From Mycobacterium scrofulaceum (lineage in GTDB: Bacteria > Actinomycetota > Actinomycetes > Mycobacteriales > Mycobacteriaceae): DNA of 64,000 nucleotides. The DNA lies in contig NZ_LZJW01000132.1 in NCBI RefSeq assembly GCF_001667885.1, positions 124,001-188,000 of the forward strand, read 5' to 3'. This document shows, in pieces, positions 7,854 to 16,269 of this stretch (position 1 is the first letter of the stretch; the number at the start of each line of letters is the position of its first letter). A program made the translations under genes and the position numbers. The notes below the pieces were generated by a model. The model was not told the DNA's origin. It did not search any database and was given only the letters and a program-made list of their open reading frames with translations.

Positions 7854-8378
7854 CTATTCGGCGGACAGCGTCGAGTCGACGGTGACCGGGTTGCGGAACG
7901 TGTTCACCACGGGTGACCAGGCGATGGCGTTGTCGTGGATCTCCTTGAGCGTCGCCTCGTCGGCGTCTCCCGCCAGCGTCACCCTGCAGCGGACCGCGCT
8001 GAAGCCGAGGCGTTTTCCGTCCGGGGTGTCCCCCACACCCCACACCGCGGAGATGTCGATGTCACCTTCCATCTCGACCTCGATCTTGGTCAGGGTCACC
8101 CCGCGATGCGTCGCATTCGCCAGCAACCCCACCGAGACGCACGAACCCAGCGCAGCCAGGGCGGTCTCCGAAGGGTTGGGCGCGGAATCGTCACCGAGCA
8201 GGGCGGGCGGCTCACCCACCAGCATCGGCGCCAGGTCGCGGACGTAGGTCATGTTGCGGAACCCGGTCTCGCAGACCGTCTTGGCTTTCAAAGTCTTCTT
8301 GCCGGTCTCCGGGTTGGCCCTGGCGTTACACGACAGTTTGTCGAGGCCTTCGGCGTCGATGACTAACGCGTCGGTCAT
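7854..8378 (-). CDS. OsmC family protein
   Basis: This 174-residue OsmC/Ohr-superfamily protein probably acts as a small cytosolic thiol peroxidase against hydroperoxides. The core segment LAALGSCVSVGLLANATHRGV contains the conserved second cysteine with the usual helix start. The family's first Cys may be that of SCNAR or TVCETGF near the N terminus, which is an unusual placement. The ATG has a strong ribosome binding site (CGGAGGGATCGC). It is the first gene of the leftward run into cynS. The 161 bp before it should hold the operon promoter, but I could not assign a sigma-specific motif there with confidence. Confidence 0.82.
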   Translation of the reverse strand: MTDALVIDAEGLDKLSCNARANPETGKKTLKAKTVCETGFRNMTYVRDLAPMLVGEPPALLGDDSAPNPSETALAALGSCVSVGLLANATHRGVTLTKIEVEMEGDIDISAVWGVGDTPDGKRLGFSAVRCRVTLAGDADEATLKEIHDNAIAWSPVVNTFRNPVTVDSTLSAE

Positions 8379-8539
8379 GCGATCCCTCCGTTCTTGCTGA
8401 TCTTGCGGCTTCACGGAGTTAGTGCTCGGCGACGGCCGATCTGTGACGGTGGATGGTCTTGATTTACCTGACCGACACGATTCCTCACACGGCCGAAACG
8501 CGGCCCCACGAACGGCCGCCGGCGCTCGGCGGGATTTGC

Positions 8540-9826
8540 TTAGTCGAAAAGGCTTTGCCCGATGTAATGGCCTTCGGCGGGCGCGGGCGGCACCGCGAAG
8601 ATTGCTGAGCCGATGTGGCGGACGTATTCGTTGAGAAGATCGTGGGCGCCCAACCGGTTCTGCAGGCGAATAAAATCTTGCGGATCTTTTTGATACGAAA
8701 CGAACAGCAGCCCGGCGTTGAGTTGACCGTTGGCGTCGAGGCCGTCGGTGTAGTTGTAGGACCGGCGCCGAATCATGATGCCGTCGTTGTTCTCGCGGGC
8801 GACGAGGGCGACATGAGACATCGGATCGATCAGCGGGCCGCCGTCGGCGCCCTTCGCGGCGAAGTCGGGGGCGTCGAATTCGCCCCCTCCGCTCAGGGGT
8901 GCGCCCTCTTCTTTGGTGCGGCCAAAGATCCGCTGCTGATTGCCGATGCGGTCGACGTCCCAAGTCTCGAGGAGCATCCGGATCTTACGCACCACCTGAT
9001 ACGTTCCGCCGGTCATCCACGGCTGGTCGCTGTCGCGGACCCAGACGAATCGGTCGTACTCGGCGTCCGTGGTGACATTACGGGTTCCGTCCTTGAATCC
9101 CAGCAGGTTTCGCGGGGTGTGCTGGCCCGGGCCGGCTGAGGCCCGTCCGAATCCCAGCACCGCCCAGGACGGTGAGACGATGTCGCGGCCCAGGCGGGCC
9201 AGGTTTCGCACGGCGTGGTAGCAGACCTGCGGGTCGTCGGCGCACGCCTGCACGGACAGATCGCCGCCGCGCAGGCGGGGGTCAAGGTTGTCTCCGTTGA
9301 GCGGCGGCAGGTCGGTGAATACGGCGGGCCGCCGCCGGGCGAGCCCGAACCGGTCGCCGAAGATCGACGGTCCTAAGCCGATGGTGACGGTCAGCCCGGC
9401 GGGACTCAGTCCGAATGCCTCCCCGGTATCGACGGGTGGCTGCACGTCCACCCGTGGCTGCACGGTGCCGACGGGTTTTCCTTGCTGCAGGATCGCGGCC
9501 GCCGCCGACCAGCGCGCCAGCAGCGTTTGCAAATCCGTGCGCCACACGCCGGCGGCCAGCGAAAAGGACATGAACATGGCGTACCGCTGTGGCGGCGTGG
9601 CGATTCCGCCCTGATGCGGCTGGCCGTAGAAGGGGTAGCTACGGCGCAAGTCGACGTCGTCATCACCGCCACCGACCGCGCCGCCGCCATCGCGTCCGGC
9701 GGCCAGCGCGTAACCGGCCAGCCCCGCGCCAGCCGCACCGGTGAGCCCGGCCAACGCGGCGCCACCGAGCACGCGGCGGCGCGAAACCGGCGCGGTTTCA
9801 TCGGTTTTGGCCGTTCCCTCGCTCAC
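8540..9826 (-). CDS. efeB: Dyp-type heme peroxidase EfeB, Tat-exported
   Basis: This 428-residue deferrochelatase/peroxidase has a twin-arginine signal (SRRRVLGG, then a hydrophobic run to about residue 45), so it is exported folded. The Dyp hallmark GxxDG appears as GFKDGTRN, supplying the catalytic Asp. The distal Arg and proximal His lie in the conserved C-terminal half (WMTGGTYQVVRKIRM and DPMSHVALVARENN). In EfeUOB systems it oxidises Fe(II) or releases heme iron for uptake. The GTG start lies 2 bp after the efeO stop, which argues for coupled translation. Upstream in-frame codons belong to an unrelated frame inside efeO. Confidence 0.92.
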   Translation of the reverse strand: MSEGTAKTDETAPVSRRRVLGGAALAGLTGAAGAGLAGYALAAGRDGGGAVGGGDDDVDLRRSYPFYGQPHQGGIATPPQRYAMFMSFSLAAGVWRTDLQTLLARWSAAAAILQQGKPVGTVQPRVDVQPPVDTGEAFGLSPAGLTVTIGLGPSIFGDRFGLARRRPAVFTDLPPLNGDNLDPRLRGGDLSVQACADDPQVCYHAVRNLARLGRDIVSPSWAVLGFGRASAGPGQHTPRNLLGFKDGTRNVTTDAEYDRFVWVRDSDQPWMTGGTYQVVRKIRMLLETWDVDRIGNQQRIFGRTKEEGAPLSGGGEFDAPDFAAKGADGGPLIDPMSHVALVARENNDGIMIRRRSYNYTDGLDANGQLNAGLLFVSYQKDPQDFIRLQNRLGAHDLLNEYVRHIGSAIFAVPPAPAEGHYIGQSLFD

Positions 9827-9828
9827 GG

Positions 9829-11073
9829 CTAGCTCGCCGACACCACTTTGGGCGCGATCGTCGACAGGCTCTGATGCAACGGCTGGACGACCGCGGTCAG
9901 CTTGGCGGCGTCGGCGGCTTGCAGCGCCGGGGTGTAGGTTCGGAAGCCGCCCAATGCGGACGGATCCCGATATTCGTCCAAAGCGGCCAGCACCGTGTGG
10001 AATTGGCGGTCGATCTGGACGACGAGATTGCCGTCGATCTTCTCCAGGCCCGGCCGCAGCGAGGCGTAGGCCTGCCGGGCGCCTTCGACGTTGGCGGAGA
10101 AGTCGACGAGGTCGATGTGGCTGAAGGCCTCCTCCTCTCCGGTGATCTTGGTGTTCTGGATCTCCTCGACGAGGTCGCTGGCGCCGTTGGCCAAGTCCTC
10201 CGGCTTGTACTGCAGCAGGGCGACGATGGCGGTCAACTTGCCCACGTTGCCGACAAGTTCGGAGCTGAGATCCTTCGTGCCGGGCGTGATCGCTCCGCCC
10301 TGCCACAGGTCGCGTTCGATCGCGTGGAAACCCTTCCAGCCGACCTTCGCGTCGACGGGAGTCGACTCCCGCATGTCGATCAGATAGTCGAGGCGGCCCG
10401 CATTGTCGCCGACCGCGAATCCCACCAGGATGAAGCCCTCGACGGCGGACTCCGAACGTTCCCAAAAGACGCGCGCTTTGGCGTAAGCGGCCTTCGCGGC
10501 GTCGACGTCACCGGCCCGCACGGCCGCGTCGAGTGCCTTGACCCCGTCGCCGAGTTGACCGATCTGCTGGACCACGTATGCGGCGTAGTCCTTGGTGCCC
10601 CCGTTGAGGGTGTCCGCGACGCCGCCGGTTGGCCCGACCGCCGCCTGGCCGGTGACCGTCAACGGCTGGTATTCGTTACTCGCGCCGGGGCAATACAGCT
10701 GATACGAGCCGCCGCCGAGAGTCACGGTGAACGAAACGGGGTCGAGCCCGGGAGCGAGGTCCTCCTTCTCGCCGACGATCCGCTCGCCCCTGAGTAACTC
10801 GACTTCGCTGATGCCGGGTGCGTTCGTGTTGGCGACCGTGAACGTCACCGGGCCGGCGGCGACGTTCGTATTGTCCAGCGCGCAGGCGTCTTTGCCGCCT
10901 TGGTTGGCCAGGGTCACCCGCACCGTGTTCGGGCGGCCGGATTTTGCCGCTTCCGCGCGGCTCACGTCGCTACCGGACGGACCGCAGGCGGTCGCCGCGG
11001 CGACGACCAAGGCCGCTGCCGCCGGCGGTAATCCACGACGGCGTGGCCTGCCGGCCGGACGCCGATACGTCAC
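9829..11073 (-). CDS. efeO: Iron-uptake lipoprotein EfeO (cupredoxin + M75)
   Basis: This 414-residue secreted lipoprotein has a lipobox AATAC with Cys30. It is followed by a cupredoxin-like domain (about residues 45-145, with the late Cys of YQLYCPG) and a C-terminal imelysin/M75 helical domain bearing the HxxE motif (FHAIERDLW). It should bind Fe or Cu at the outer face of the cytoplasmic membrane and hand it on with EfeB. The GTG start overlaps the DUF3097 stop (GTGA, 11070-11073). The expected ferrous permease EfeU is not encoded on either side, so this is an EfeOB-only locus unless the permease lies elsewhere. Confidence 0.92.
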   Translation of the reverse strand: MTYRRPAGRPRRRGLPPAAAALVVAAATACGPSGSDVSRAEAAKSGRPNTVRVTLANQGGKDACALDNTNVAAGPVTFTVANTNAPGISEVELLRGERIVGEKEDLAPGLDPVSFTVTLGGGSYQLYCPGASNEYQPLTVTGQAAVGPTGGVADTLNGGTKDYAAYVVQQIGQLGDGVKALDAAVRAGDVDAAKAAYAKARVFWERSESAVEGFILVGFAVGDNAGRLDYLIDMRESTPVDAKVGWKGFHAIERDLWQGGAITPGTKDLSSELVGNVGKLTAIVALLQYKPEDLANGASDLVEEIQNTKITGEEEAFSHIDLVDFSANVEGARQAYASLRPGLEKIDGNLVVQIDRQFHTVLAALDEYRDPSALGGFRTYTPALQAADAAKLTAVVQPLHQSLSTIAPKVVSAS

Positions 11074-11903
11074 GGGGCCGGCTGCGTCACGAAGTCGATC
11101 AGCTCCTCGACCCGGCCGATCAGCGCAGGCTCGAGGTCATTCCAATCGCGCACTCGGGAACGGATATGGCGCCAGGCCCTGGCGATGTCCGCCTGGTTCC
11201 CGTGCGGCAGGCCGAGCGCCTGACATGCGCCGCGCTTCCACTCGATGTGGCGCGGCACGTCCGGCCAGGCCGCCAGGCCCAGCCGCTCGGGCTTGACGGC
11301 CTGCCAGATGTCGACATAGGGATGCCCGACCACCAGGGTGTGCCTGCCACCCGGGCTCCGTCGCACGGCGTCGGCGATCCGCGCCTCCTTCGAACCCGCG
11401 ACGAGGTGATCGACGAGCACACCAAGCCGGGAGCCCGGACCGGGCGCGAATTCCGCCACGATATCCACCAAATCGTCCACGCCGCCGAGGTGCTCGACGA
11501 CGACCCCCTCGATCCGCAGGTCCTCGCCCCACACCTGCGCGACGAGTTCGGCGTCGTGGCGGCCCTCGACGTAGATCCGGCTGGCGCGGGCGACCCGGGC
11601 GCGCGCGCCCGGCACGGCCACCGAGCCCGACGCCGTTCGCGTGGGACTCGCGGGCGCCACACGGCGTGGCGCGGTGAGGATCACCGGCCGGCCCTCGAGC
11701 AAATAGCCAGGGCCCAAAGGGAAGCCACGCACGTGCCCGCGGCGGTCCTCCAGGTCGACCCGCCCGTACTCGACTCGCACCACCGCACCGACGTATCCCG
11801 TCTGTACGTCCTCGACCACCAGGCCGAGCTCGGCCGGGTGCTCGGTCGAGCGCGGCTTGCGCCGGCCCGCGGCAAGGACATCGGTTCCATAGCGATCAGC
11901 CAC
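11070..11903 (-). CDS. DUF3097 domain-containing protein
   Basis: This actinobacterial protein has no known function. I take the GTG that gives VADRYGTDVLAAGRRKPR, as relatives that I recall begin MADRYGSD; this yields 277 residues. A longer frame starts at 11984. Visible segments include a beta-rich N-terminal part (VVEDVQTGYVGAVVRVE, VDLEDRRGHVRGFPLGPGYLLEGRPV) and a C-terminal part with GSRLGVLVDHLVAGSKEARIAD and VVGHPYVDIWQAV, which hints at a nucleotide- or nucleic acid-related fold. It overlaps efeO by GTGA, which may be only positional coupling. Confidence 0.8.
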   Translation of the reverse strand: MADRYGTDVLAAGRRKPRSTEHPAELGLVVEDVQTGYVGAVVRVEYGRVDLEDRRGHVRGFPLGPGYLLEGRPVILTAPRRVAPASPTRTASGSVAVPGARARVARASRIYVEGRHDAELVAQVWGEDLRIEGVVVEHLGGVDDLVDIVAEFAPGPGSRLGVLVDHLVAGSKEARIADAVRRSPGGRHTLVVGHPYVDIWQAVKPERLGLAAWPDVPRHIEWKRGACQALGLPHGNQADIARAWRHIRSRVRDWNDLEPALIGRVEELIDFVTQPAP

Positions 11904-12116
11904 GCGGCCATAGTAGAAAGCCTTGCGGTCAAACGCCGCTACGGCACGCCCGCCGGAACGCATCGTGGCGAAGATCGCTCCCATCGCAGGGGTTCCGACG
12001 GCCGGTAAAAAGTGCGTTTTAACTGTGTGGCGTTACTCAGCTGATGACGTTACCGATGGTACGTTGCTAGTCGTAGGAACTGCCGCTCATTCTCAAGCGG
12101 CGGTGAGCGAGGTGGG

Positions 12117-12407
12117 ATGATGGACCTGGCCCTTTGGGTGTCGAGCATCGTGGCTTTTGTGCGGGCCGGATACCCCGCCGGCATGCCGACGACCGGACAT
12201 TCCCCCTTGGCGGCCCTGGCTCGCCGACGACTGTGCGATGACGAGATCCGCGCCATCGCAAGCAAACTCATGAGCCGCCAGTTCTGGCCGATCAACCCCG
12301 TTGATATCGGTGTGGAAATTACCCGCGTCACCAACCAGTTGCCGTTGCCTGCTGACGTGGAGCGGGTCGAACACCGCCTCAACGAGATCCGCTGCGCGCG
12401 CGGATAG
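12117..12407 (+). CDS. DUF3349 domain-containing small protein
   Basis: This 96-residue soluble helical protein is like M. tuberculosis Rv0543c. The family pattern is clear: VRAGYPAGMPTTGHSPLAALARRRL, then DDEIRAIASKL, then IDIGVEITRVTNQLP and DVERVEHRL. Small structures are known for the family but no function. The ribosome binding site (GCGAGGTGGG) precedes two consecutive ATGs (12117 and 12120), either of which could be used. It stands alone between the divergent DUF3097 gene and the convergent patatin gene, so it must have its own promoter in the 213 bp upstream. No clear -35/-10 pair stood out. Confidence 0.88.
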   Translation: MMDLALWVSSIVAFVRAGYPAGMPTTGHSPLAALARRRLCDDEIRAIASKLMSRQFWPINPVDIGVEITRVTNQLPLPADVERVEHRLNEIRCARG

Positions 12408-12410
12408 CCC

Positions 12411-13406
12411 TCACCGCGAGATTTCGCCCTGTACGGGTGCGCCTTTCGCCGGGCCGCCGCACGTGGCCAGATAGTCCGGGTAGCTCCAGGTCCGCAGAAA
12501 CTCCTGGCCCGCCAGCACTCCCCGTTGGTACAGCGCGTCGCGTTGCTCGGCGGTGATGTCGAAGTCGATCGGGCTGACCTCGTCGGCGGGAACGAAGATG
12601 GTGCGACGAACCGTGCACGGATCGTCGATGTAGGCGTTGTCCTGATTGCTCACCAGCGTCTCGATCGCCGCGATTCCCAACGAGACTGGACCGTGAACCG
12701 GATGGGTGGGTGGGATCCCCGGACGCGCGGAGAGCCGGATCCCGAATGTCGGCCATCGTGGCTCGGCTCCCGGGCGGTCGAACAACTCCACCGGGAAATC
12801 GGACAGCAAGCCGCCGTCGACCCAGGTGGCGCCGCCCACCCGGACGGGTTGGAAAACGTAGGGAATCGCCGACGAGGCATGTACGGCACGGGCCACCGAG
12901 AAACGGTCGGGGTCGATGCCGTAGGAACCGAGATCCCAGGGAATGCGCACCAGCCGGCGCCGGGACAGGTCACTGGCCGTCACCACGAGCGACCACGCGA
13001 ACTGCTCCGGCTCTTCGCCCGTGCGCAAGTCGCCGAAGGTCCGCACGCCCAAGTCGGCAAGCAATCCCTCGAGCAACCGCTCCAGGTAGGCACCGCGGTA
13101 CACGCCGTCGGACACCAGCAGCGACAGCGCGCCGCCGATCAGCGGTACGTGCCCGATCATGCTGCGATCCAGAAACTTCCGGTAGTCGATCGACCGCATC
13201 ACTTCCGCGAGTCGGCTCAGCGGTTCGCCCGCGACCTGCAGCGCCGCCACCAGCGACGCGACGATCGAGCCCGCGCTGCTGCCCGCGACGCGCGGGAACC
13301 GGTAGCCCGCCTGAACCAGCGCGTCGACCGCGCCGACCAGCCCGATGCCCCGGACGCCGCCGCCTTCGCAGACCAGATCGGCGCGGGATGTGCTCGCTTC
13401 GGCCAT
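12411..13406 (-). CDS. Patatin-like phospholipase (Rv2037c-like)
   Basis: This 331-residue patatin-domain protein keeps the full catalytic kit: the oxyanion-hole glycines in CEGGGVRGIGLVG (residues 13-25), the nucleophile Ser in GSSAGS, and the dyad Asp in WVDGGLLSDFP. It should be a lipid acyl hydrolase acting on phospholipid or related esters at the membrane. No signal peptide is evident. It follows the importer ATPase gene by 12 bp on the same strand. The order matches Rv2037c-Rv2038c in M. tuberculosis, so it is probably the last gene of that operon. Confidence 0.92.
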   Translation of the reverse strand: MAEASTSRADLVCEGGGVRGIGLVGAVDALVQAGYRFPRVAGSSAGSIVASLVAALQVAGEPLSRLAEVMRSIDYRKFLDRSMIGHVPLIGGALSLLVSDGVYRGAYLERLLEGLLADLGVRTFGDLRTGEEPEQFAWSLVVTASDLSRRRLVRIPWDLGSYGIDPDRFSVARAVHASSAIPYVFQPVRVGGATWVDGGLLSDFPVELFDRPGAEPRWPTFGIRLSARPGIPPTHPVHGPVSLGIAAIETLVSNQDNAYIDDPCTVRRTIFVPADEVSPIDFDITAEQRDALYQRGVLAGQEFLRTWSYPDYLATCGGPAKGAPVQGEISR

Positions 13407-13418
13407 AGCCGTGCCCCC

Positions 13419-14489
13419 TCAGCAGACCCGTCGACCGTCGACACCGAAGAAGTGCAGGTGCCCCGGTTCCGGATGCAGGCGCACGCGGCTGCCCTTTTCC
13501 GGAGGCCGGCGCCCGTCGGCGCGCGCCACGACGGGCTGGTCGATGACCTTGCCCGAGCCGGTGATTCGCCCGTACAGGTAGGCGTCGGCCCCCAGTTCCT
13601 CGACCACGTCGACCTCCATCTCGACGCCTTGACCACCCAGCTCGAAATGCTCGGGACGTACCCCCACGACGACCTCACTCGCGGTGTCGCTGAGCTCCCG
13701 CGGTATCGGAATATGCCAATCTCCCAGCGCCACAGCAGAATCGACGATCGGCAGCGTGAACAGATTCATCGCCGGCGATCCGATGAAGCCCGCGACGAAG
13801 ACATTGACCGGGTTGCGGTACAGCTCGCGTGGGGCGGCGAACTGTTGCAGCACGCCATCGCGCAGCACCGCGACGCGGTCCCCCATGGTCATCGCCTCGA
13901 CCTGGTCGTGGGTGACGTAGACGGTGGTGGTGCCCAGCCGCCGCTGCAGCGCCGCGATCTGGTTGCGGGTCTGTACGCGCAACTTGGCATCGAGATTCGA
14001 CAGCGGCTCATCCATCAAAAAGACCTGCGGGCGGCGCACGATCGCGCGCCCCATCGCCACCCGCTGGCGTTGCCCACCGGACAGGTCCTTCGGTTTGCGG
14101 TCCAGATACGGCTGCAGGTCAAGCAGTTTGGCCGCGTCCAGGACGCGGGCCCGAATTTCGGCCTTCGGTGTCTTCGCAATCTTCAGGGCGAAGCCCATGT
14201 TCTGCGCGACGGTCATGTGCGGGTAGAGCGCATAATTCTGGAAGACCATCGCCACGTCACGGTCCTTGGGATCGACGGCGGTGACGTCGCGGTCGCCGAT
14301 CCTGATGCGCCCGGAGTCCAGGGTTTCCAGCCCCGCCACCATCCGCAGCGAGGTGGTCTTGCCACACCCGGATGGGCCGACCAGGACCACGAATTCGCCG
14401 TCGTCGACCTCCAGATCGAGACTGTCCAGGGCCGGGCGTTCCGTTCCGGCGTAGCGCCGTGTCGCTTGCTCGAAAGTTACTGAGGCCAT
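13419..14489 (-). CDS. Sugar ABC importer ATP-binding protein (Rv2038c-like)
   Basis: This 356-residue ATPase belongs to the MalK/UgpC/SugC class. It has Walker A (GPSGCGKTT, near residue 38), Q-loop (VFQNYALYPH), ABC signature LSGGQRQRVAMGRA, Walker B VFLMDEPLSNLDA and the switch His in VYVTHDQVEAM. After residue 235 is the regulatory TOBE/OB domain typical of carbohydrate importers. It lies 3 bp after the inner-membrane permease gene. It energises the importer formed by the next three genes. The solute is unknown. The ortholog in M. tuberculosis is Rv2038c. Confidence 0.93.
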   Translation of the reverse strand: MASVTFEQATRRYAGTERPALDSLDLEVDDGEFVVLVGPSGCGKTTSLRMVAGLETLDSGRIRIGDRDVTAVDPKDRDVAMVFQNYALYPHMTVAQNMGFALKIAKTPKAEIRARVLDAAKLLDLQPYLDRKPKDLSGGQRQRVAMGRAIVRRPQVFLMDEPLSNLDAKLRVQTRNQIAALQRRLGTTTVYVTHDQVEAMTMGDRVAVLRDGVLQQFAAPRELYRNPVNVFVAGFIGSPAMNLFTLPIVDSAVALGDWHIPIPRELSDTASEVVVGVRPEHFELGGQGVEMEVDVVEELGADAYLYGRITGSGKVIDQPVVARADGRRPPEKGSRVRLHPEPGHLHFFGVDGRRVC

Positions 14490-14492
14490 GCC

Positions 14493-15335
14493 TTATCCGT
14501 TGAGTCCCGTGACGGCGATGCCCCTGACGAAGGACCGCTGCGCGATGGCGTAGATGAGCACCAGCGGCAGCATGATCAGCATCGACGTCGCCATGATGAT
14601 CGGCCAGCGCGCGACGTACTCGCCGCGCAGCCGTACCAGGCCGAGTGTGAGGGTGGCCAGGCTGTTGCGTTGCAGCATCAGCAGCGGCCACAGGAAGTCG
14701 TTCCAGACGTTGACCCAGGTGAGCACCGCAAGCACCATCACCGCGGGGCGGGCGTGGGGCAACAGGATTCGCCAGTAGATCTGCCACGGCGAACAACCGT
14801 CGAGTATCGCCGCCTCCTCCAGGTCGGTCGGGAGCGTCCGAAAGAACTGACGCATCAGGTAGGTGCCGAAAGCGCTGCCGAACAGGCCCGGCACGATCAT
14901 CGACCACGGTGTGTCGACCCACCCCACGGTCCGCATCAGAATGAACTGCGGAATCACCGTCACGGTCAGCGGCACCATCAGCGTGCCGAGATACAGCACG
15001 AACAGCGTGTCACGTCCGCGAAACTCCAATCGTGCGAACGCGTACCCGGCCAACGAGCAGAAGAAGACCTGCCCGGCGGTCACACACCCGGCGTACAGCA
15101 CGGTGTTGAAGAACATCCGCGCGAAGGGCATCAGCGAGAACACCTCGGTGTAGTTCGACCACCTCGGGTGCGCAGGCAACAACTTCGGCTCGGTGATCTC
15201 ACCTTCCCTCTTCAACGAGCCGGACACCGCCCATGCGATCGGGAACAACCAGCACCAGGCGATGGCGATCAGCGCGGTGTAGACCAGCACTCCGCGGACG
15301 ACGTTGCGCGTGAACAAGCGCTCAGCTGAGGCCAC
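14493..15335 (-). CDS. Sugar ABC importer permease, MalG type (Rv2039c-like)
   Basis: This 280-residue integral membrane subunit has six predicted helices. The MalG-type start is LVYTALIAIAWCWLFPIAWAVSGSLK. The cytoplasmic EAA loop, EEAAILDGCSPWQIYWRILLPH, docks on the ATPase. It pairs with the upstream MalF-type permease to form the membrane channel. Its first codons overlap the 3' end of that gene by 14 bp (15322-15335), so the two are translationally coupled. Confidence 0.93.
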   Translation of the reverse strand: MASAERLFTRNVVRGVLVYTALIAIAWCWLFPIAWAVSGSLKREGEITEPKLLPAHPRWSNYTEVFSLMPFARMFFNTVLYAGCVTAGQVFFCSLAGYAFARLEFRGRDTLFVLYLGTLMVPLTVTVIPQFILMRTVGWVDTPWSMIVPGLFGSAFGTYLMRQFFRTLPTDLEEAAILDGCSPWQIYWRILLPHARPAVMVLAVLTWVNVWNDFLWPLLMLQRNSLATLTLGLVRLRGEYVARWPIIMATSMLIMLPLVLIYAIAQRSFVRGIAVTGLNG

Positions 15336-16269
15336 GAGAAGTCTCCCAGGACCGTTGCCGAGTGATCCGCAGCTGTACCACGGTCAGTACCAGCAAGATG
15401 GCGAACATCACCCAAGCCAGCGCGGACGCGTACCCGAATTCCAGGAAGGAGAACGCGTGCTGGAACAGCATGATGCCCAGGACATATGTGGCGGTCTCGG
15501 GCCCGCCATTCGCGCCGTTGAGGACGTACACCATGTCAAAAGCCTGGAACGCGTGGATGATCGAGATCACGCCGACAAACGAGATCGAACCACGAATCAG
15601 CGGCACAGTGATGGATATGAACTGCCGTATCTCGCCCGCCCCGTCGATTCGGGCCGCCTCGTAGACGGTCTCCGGAACCCCCTGCATCGCCGCGAGCAGG
15701 ATGACGGTGGCGAATGGCACGCTGCGCCACACGCTGACGATGCACAGTGAGGCCATGGCCCATCGTGGTTCGACCAGCCACGGCACCGGACCGATCCCAA
15801 CCCACCCCAGCATGATGTTGAGCAACCCGTTATCCGTATTGAAGACGAACTGCCACACGACCGCCATTACCACCGACGAGATGGCCAGCGGCAGAAAGAC
15901 GATGGTGCGGAAAATGCCGATGCCCCTGACCTTGCGGTTGAGCACGCCGGCCACCACGAGGCTGACGCCGATCGTCGGCACGACAGTTCCGAGGGTGAAG
16001 ATGACGGTGTTGCGGATGGCGATGAGGAAGAGCGGATCCGACGTGAACAGCTCCTGGAAGTTCTTCAAGCCCACGAACTTCGGCGGTCTGAAGACGTCCC
16101 AGCGCTGAAAGCTCATGTAGAGGGAGAACCCCAGCGGGAAAAGCATGAACACCGCGACGGCCGCCAGGTTCGGCGCCACGAAGAGGCGCCCGGCCCAGGC
16201 GCGCCGTCGCCAAGGTCCCGCGCCCTTGGCGGGTTTGCGCGCGGCGGGGCTGATGTCGACCGATGTCAT
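15322..16269 (-). CDS. Sugar ABC importer permease, MalF type (Rv2040c-like)
   Basis: This 315-residue membrane subunit has six predicted helices. It begins with a basic cytosolic N terminus (ARKPAKGAGPWRRRAWAGR), then LFVAPNLAAVAVFMLFPLGFS. The EAA loop is YEAARIDGAGEIRQFISITVPL. It forms a heterodimer with the MalG-type subunit. The ATG overlaps the stop of the solute-binding lipoprotein gene (ATGA, 16266-16269). The operon therefore reads lipoprotein, permease, permease, ATPase, patatin. Confidence 0.93.
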   Translation of the reverse strand: MTSVDISPAARKPAKGAGPWRRRAWAGRLFVAPNLAAVAVFMLFPLGFSLYMSFQRWDVFRPPKFVGLKNFQELFTSDPLFLIAIRNTVIFTLGTVVPTIGVSLVVAGVLNRKVRGIGIFRTIVFLPLAISSVVMAVVWQFVFNTDNGLLNIMLGWVGIGPVPWLVEPRWAMASLCIVSVWRSVPFATVILLAAMQGVPETVYEAARIDGAGEIRQFISITVPLIRGSISFVGVISIIHAFQAFDMVYVLNGANGGPETATYVLGIMLFQHAFSFLEFGYASALAWVMFAILLVLTVVQLRITRQRSWETSRGLS

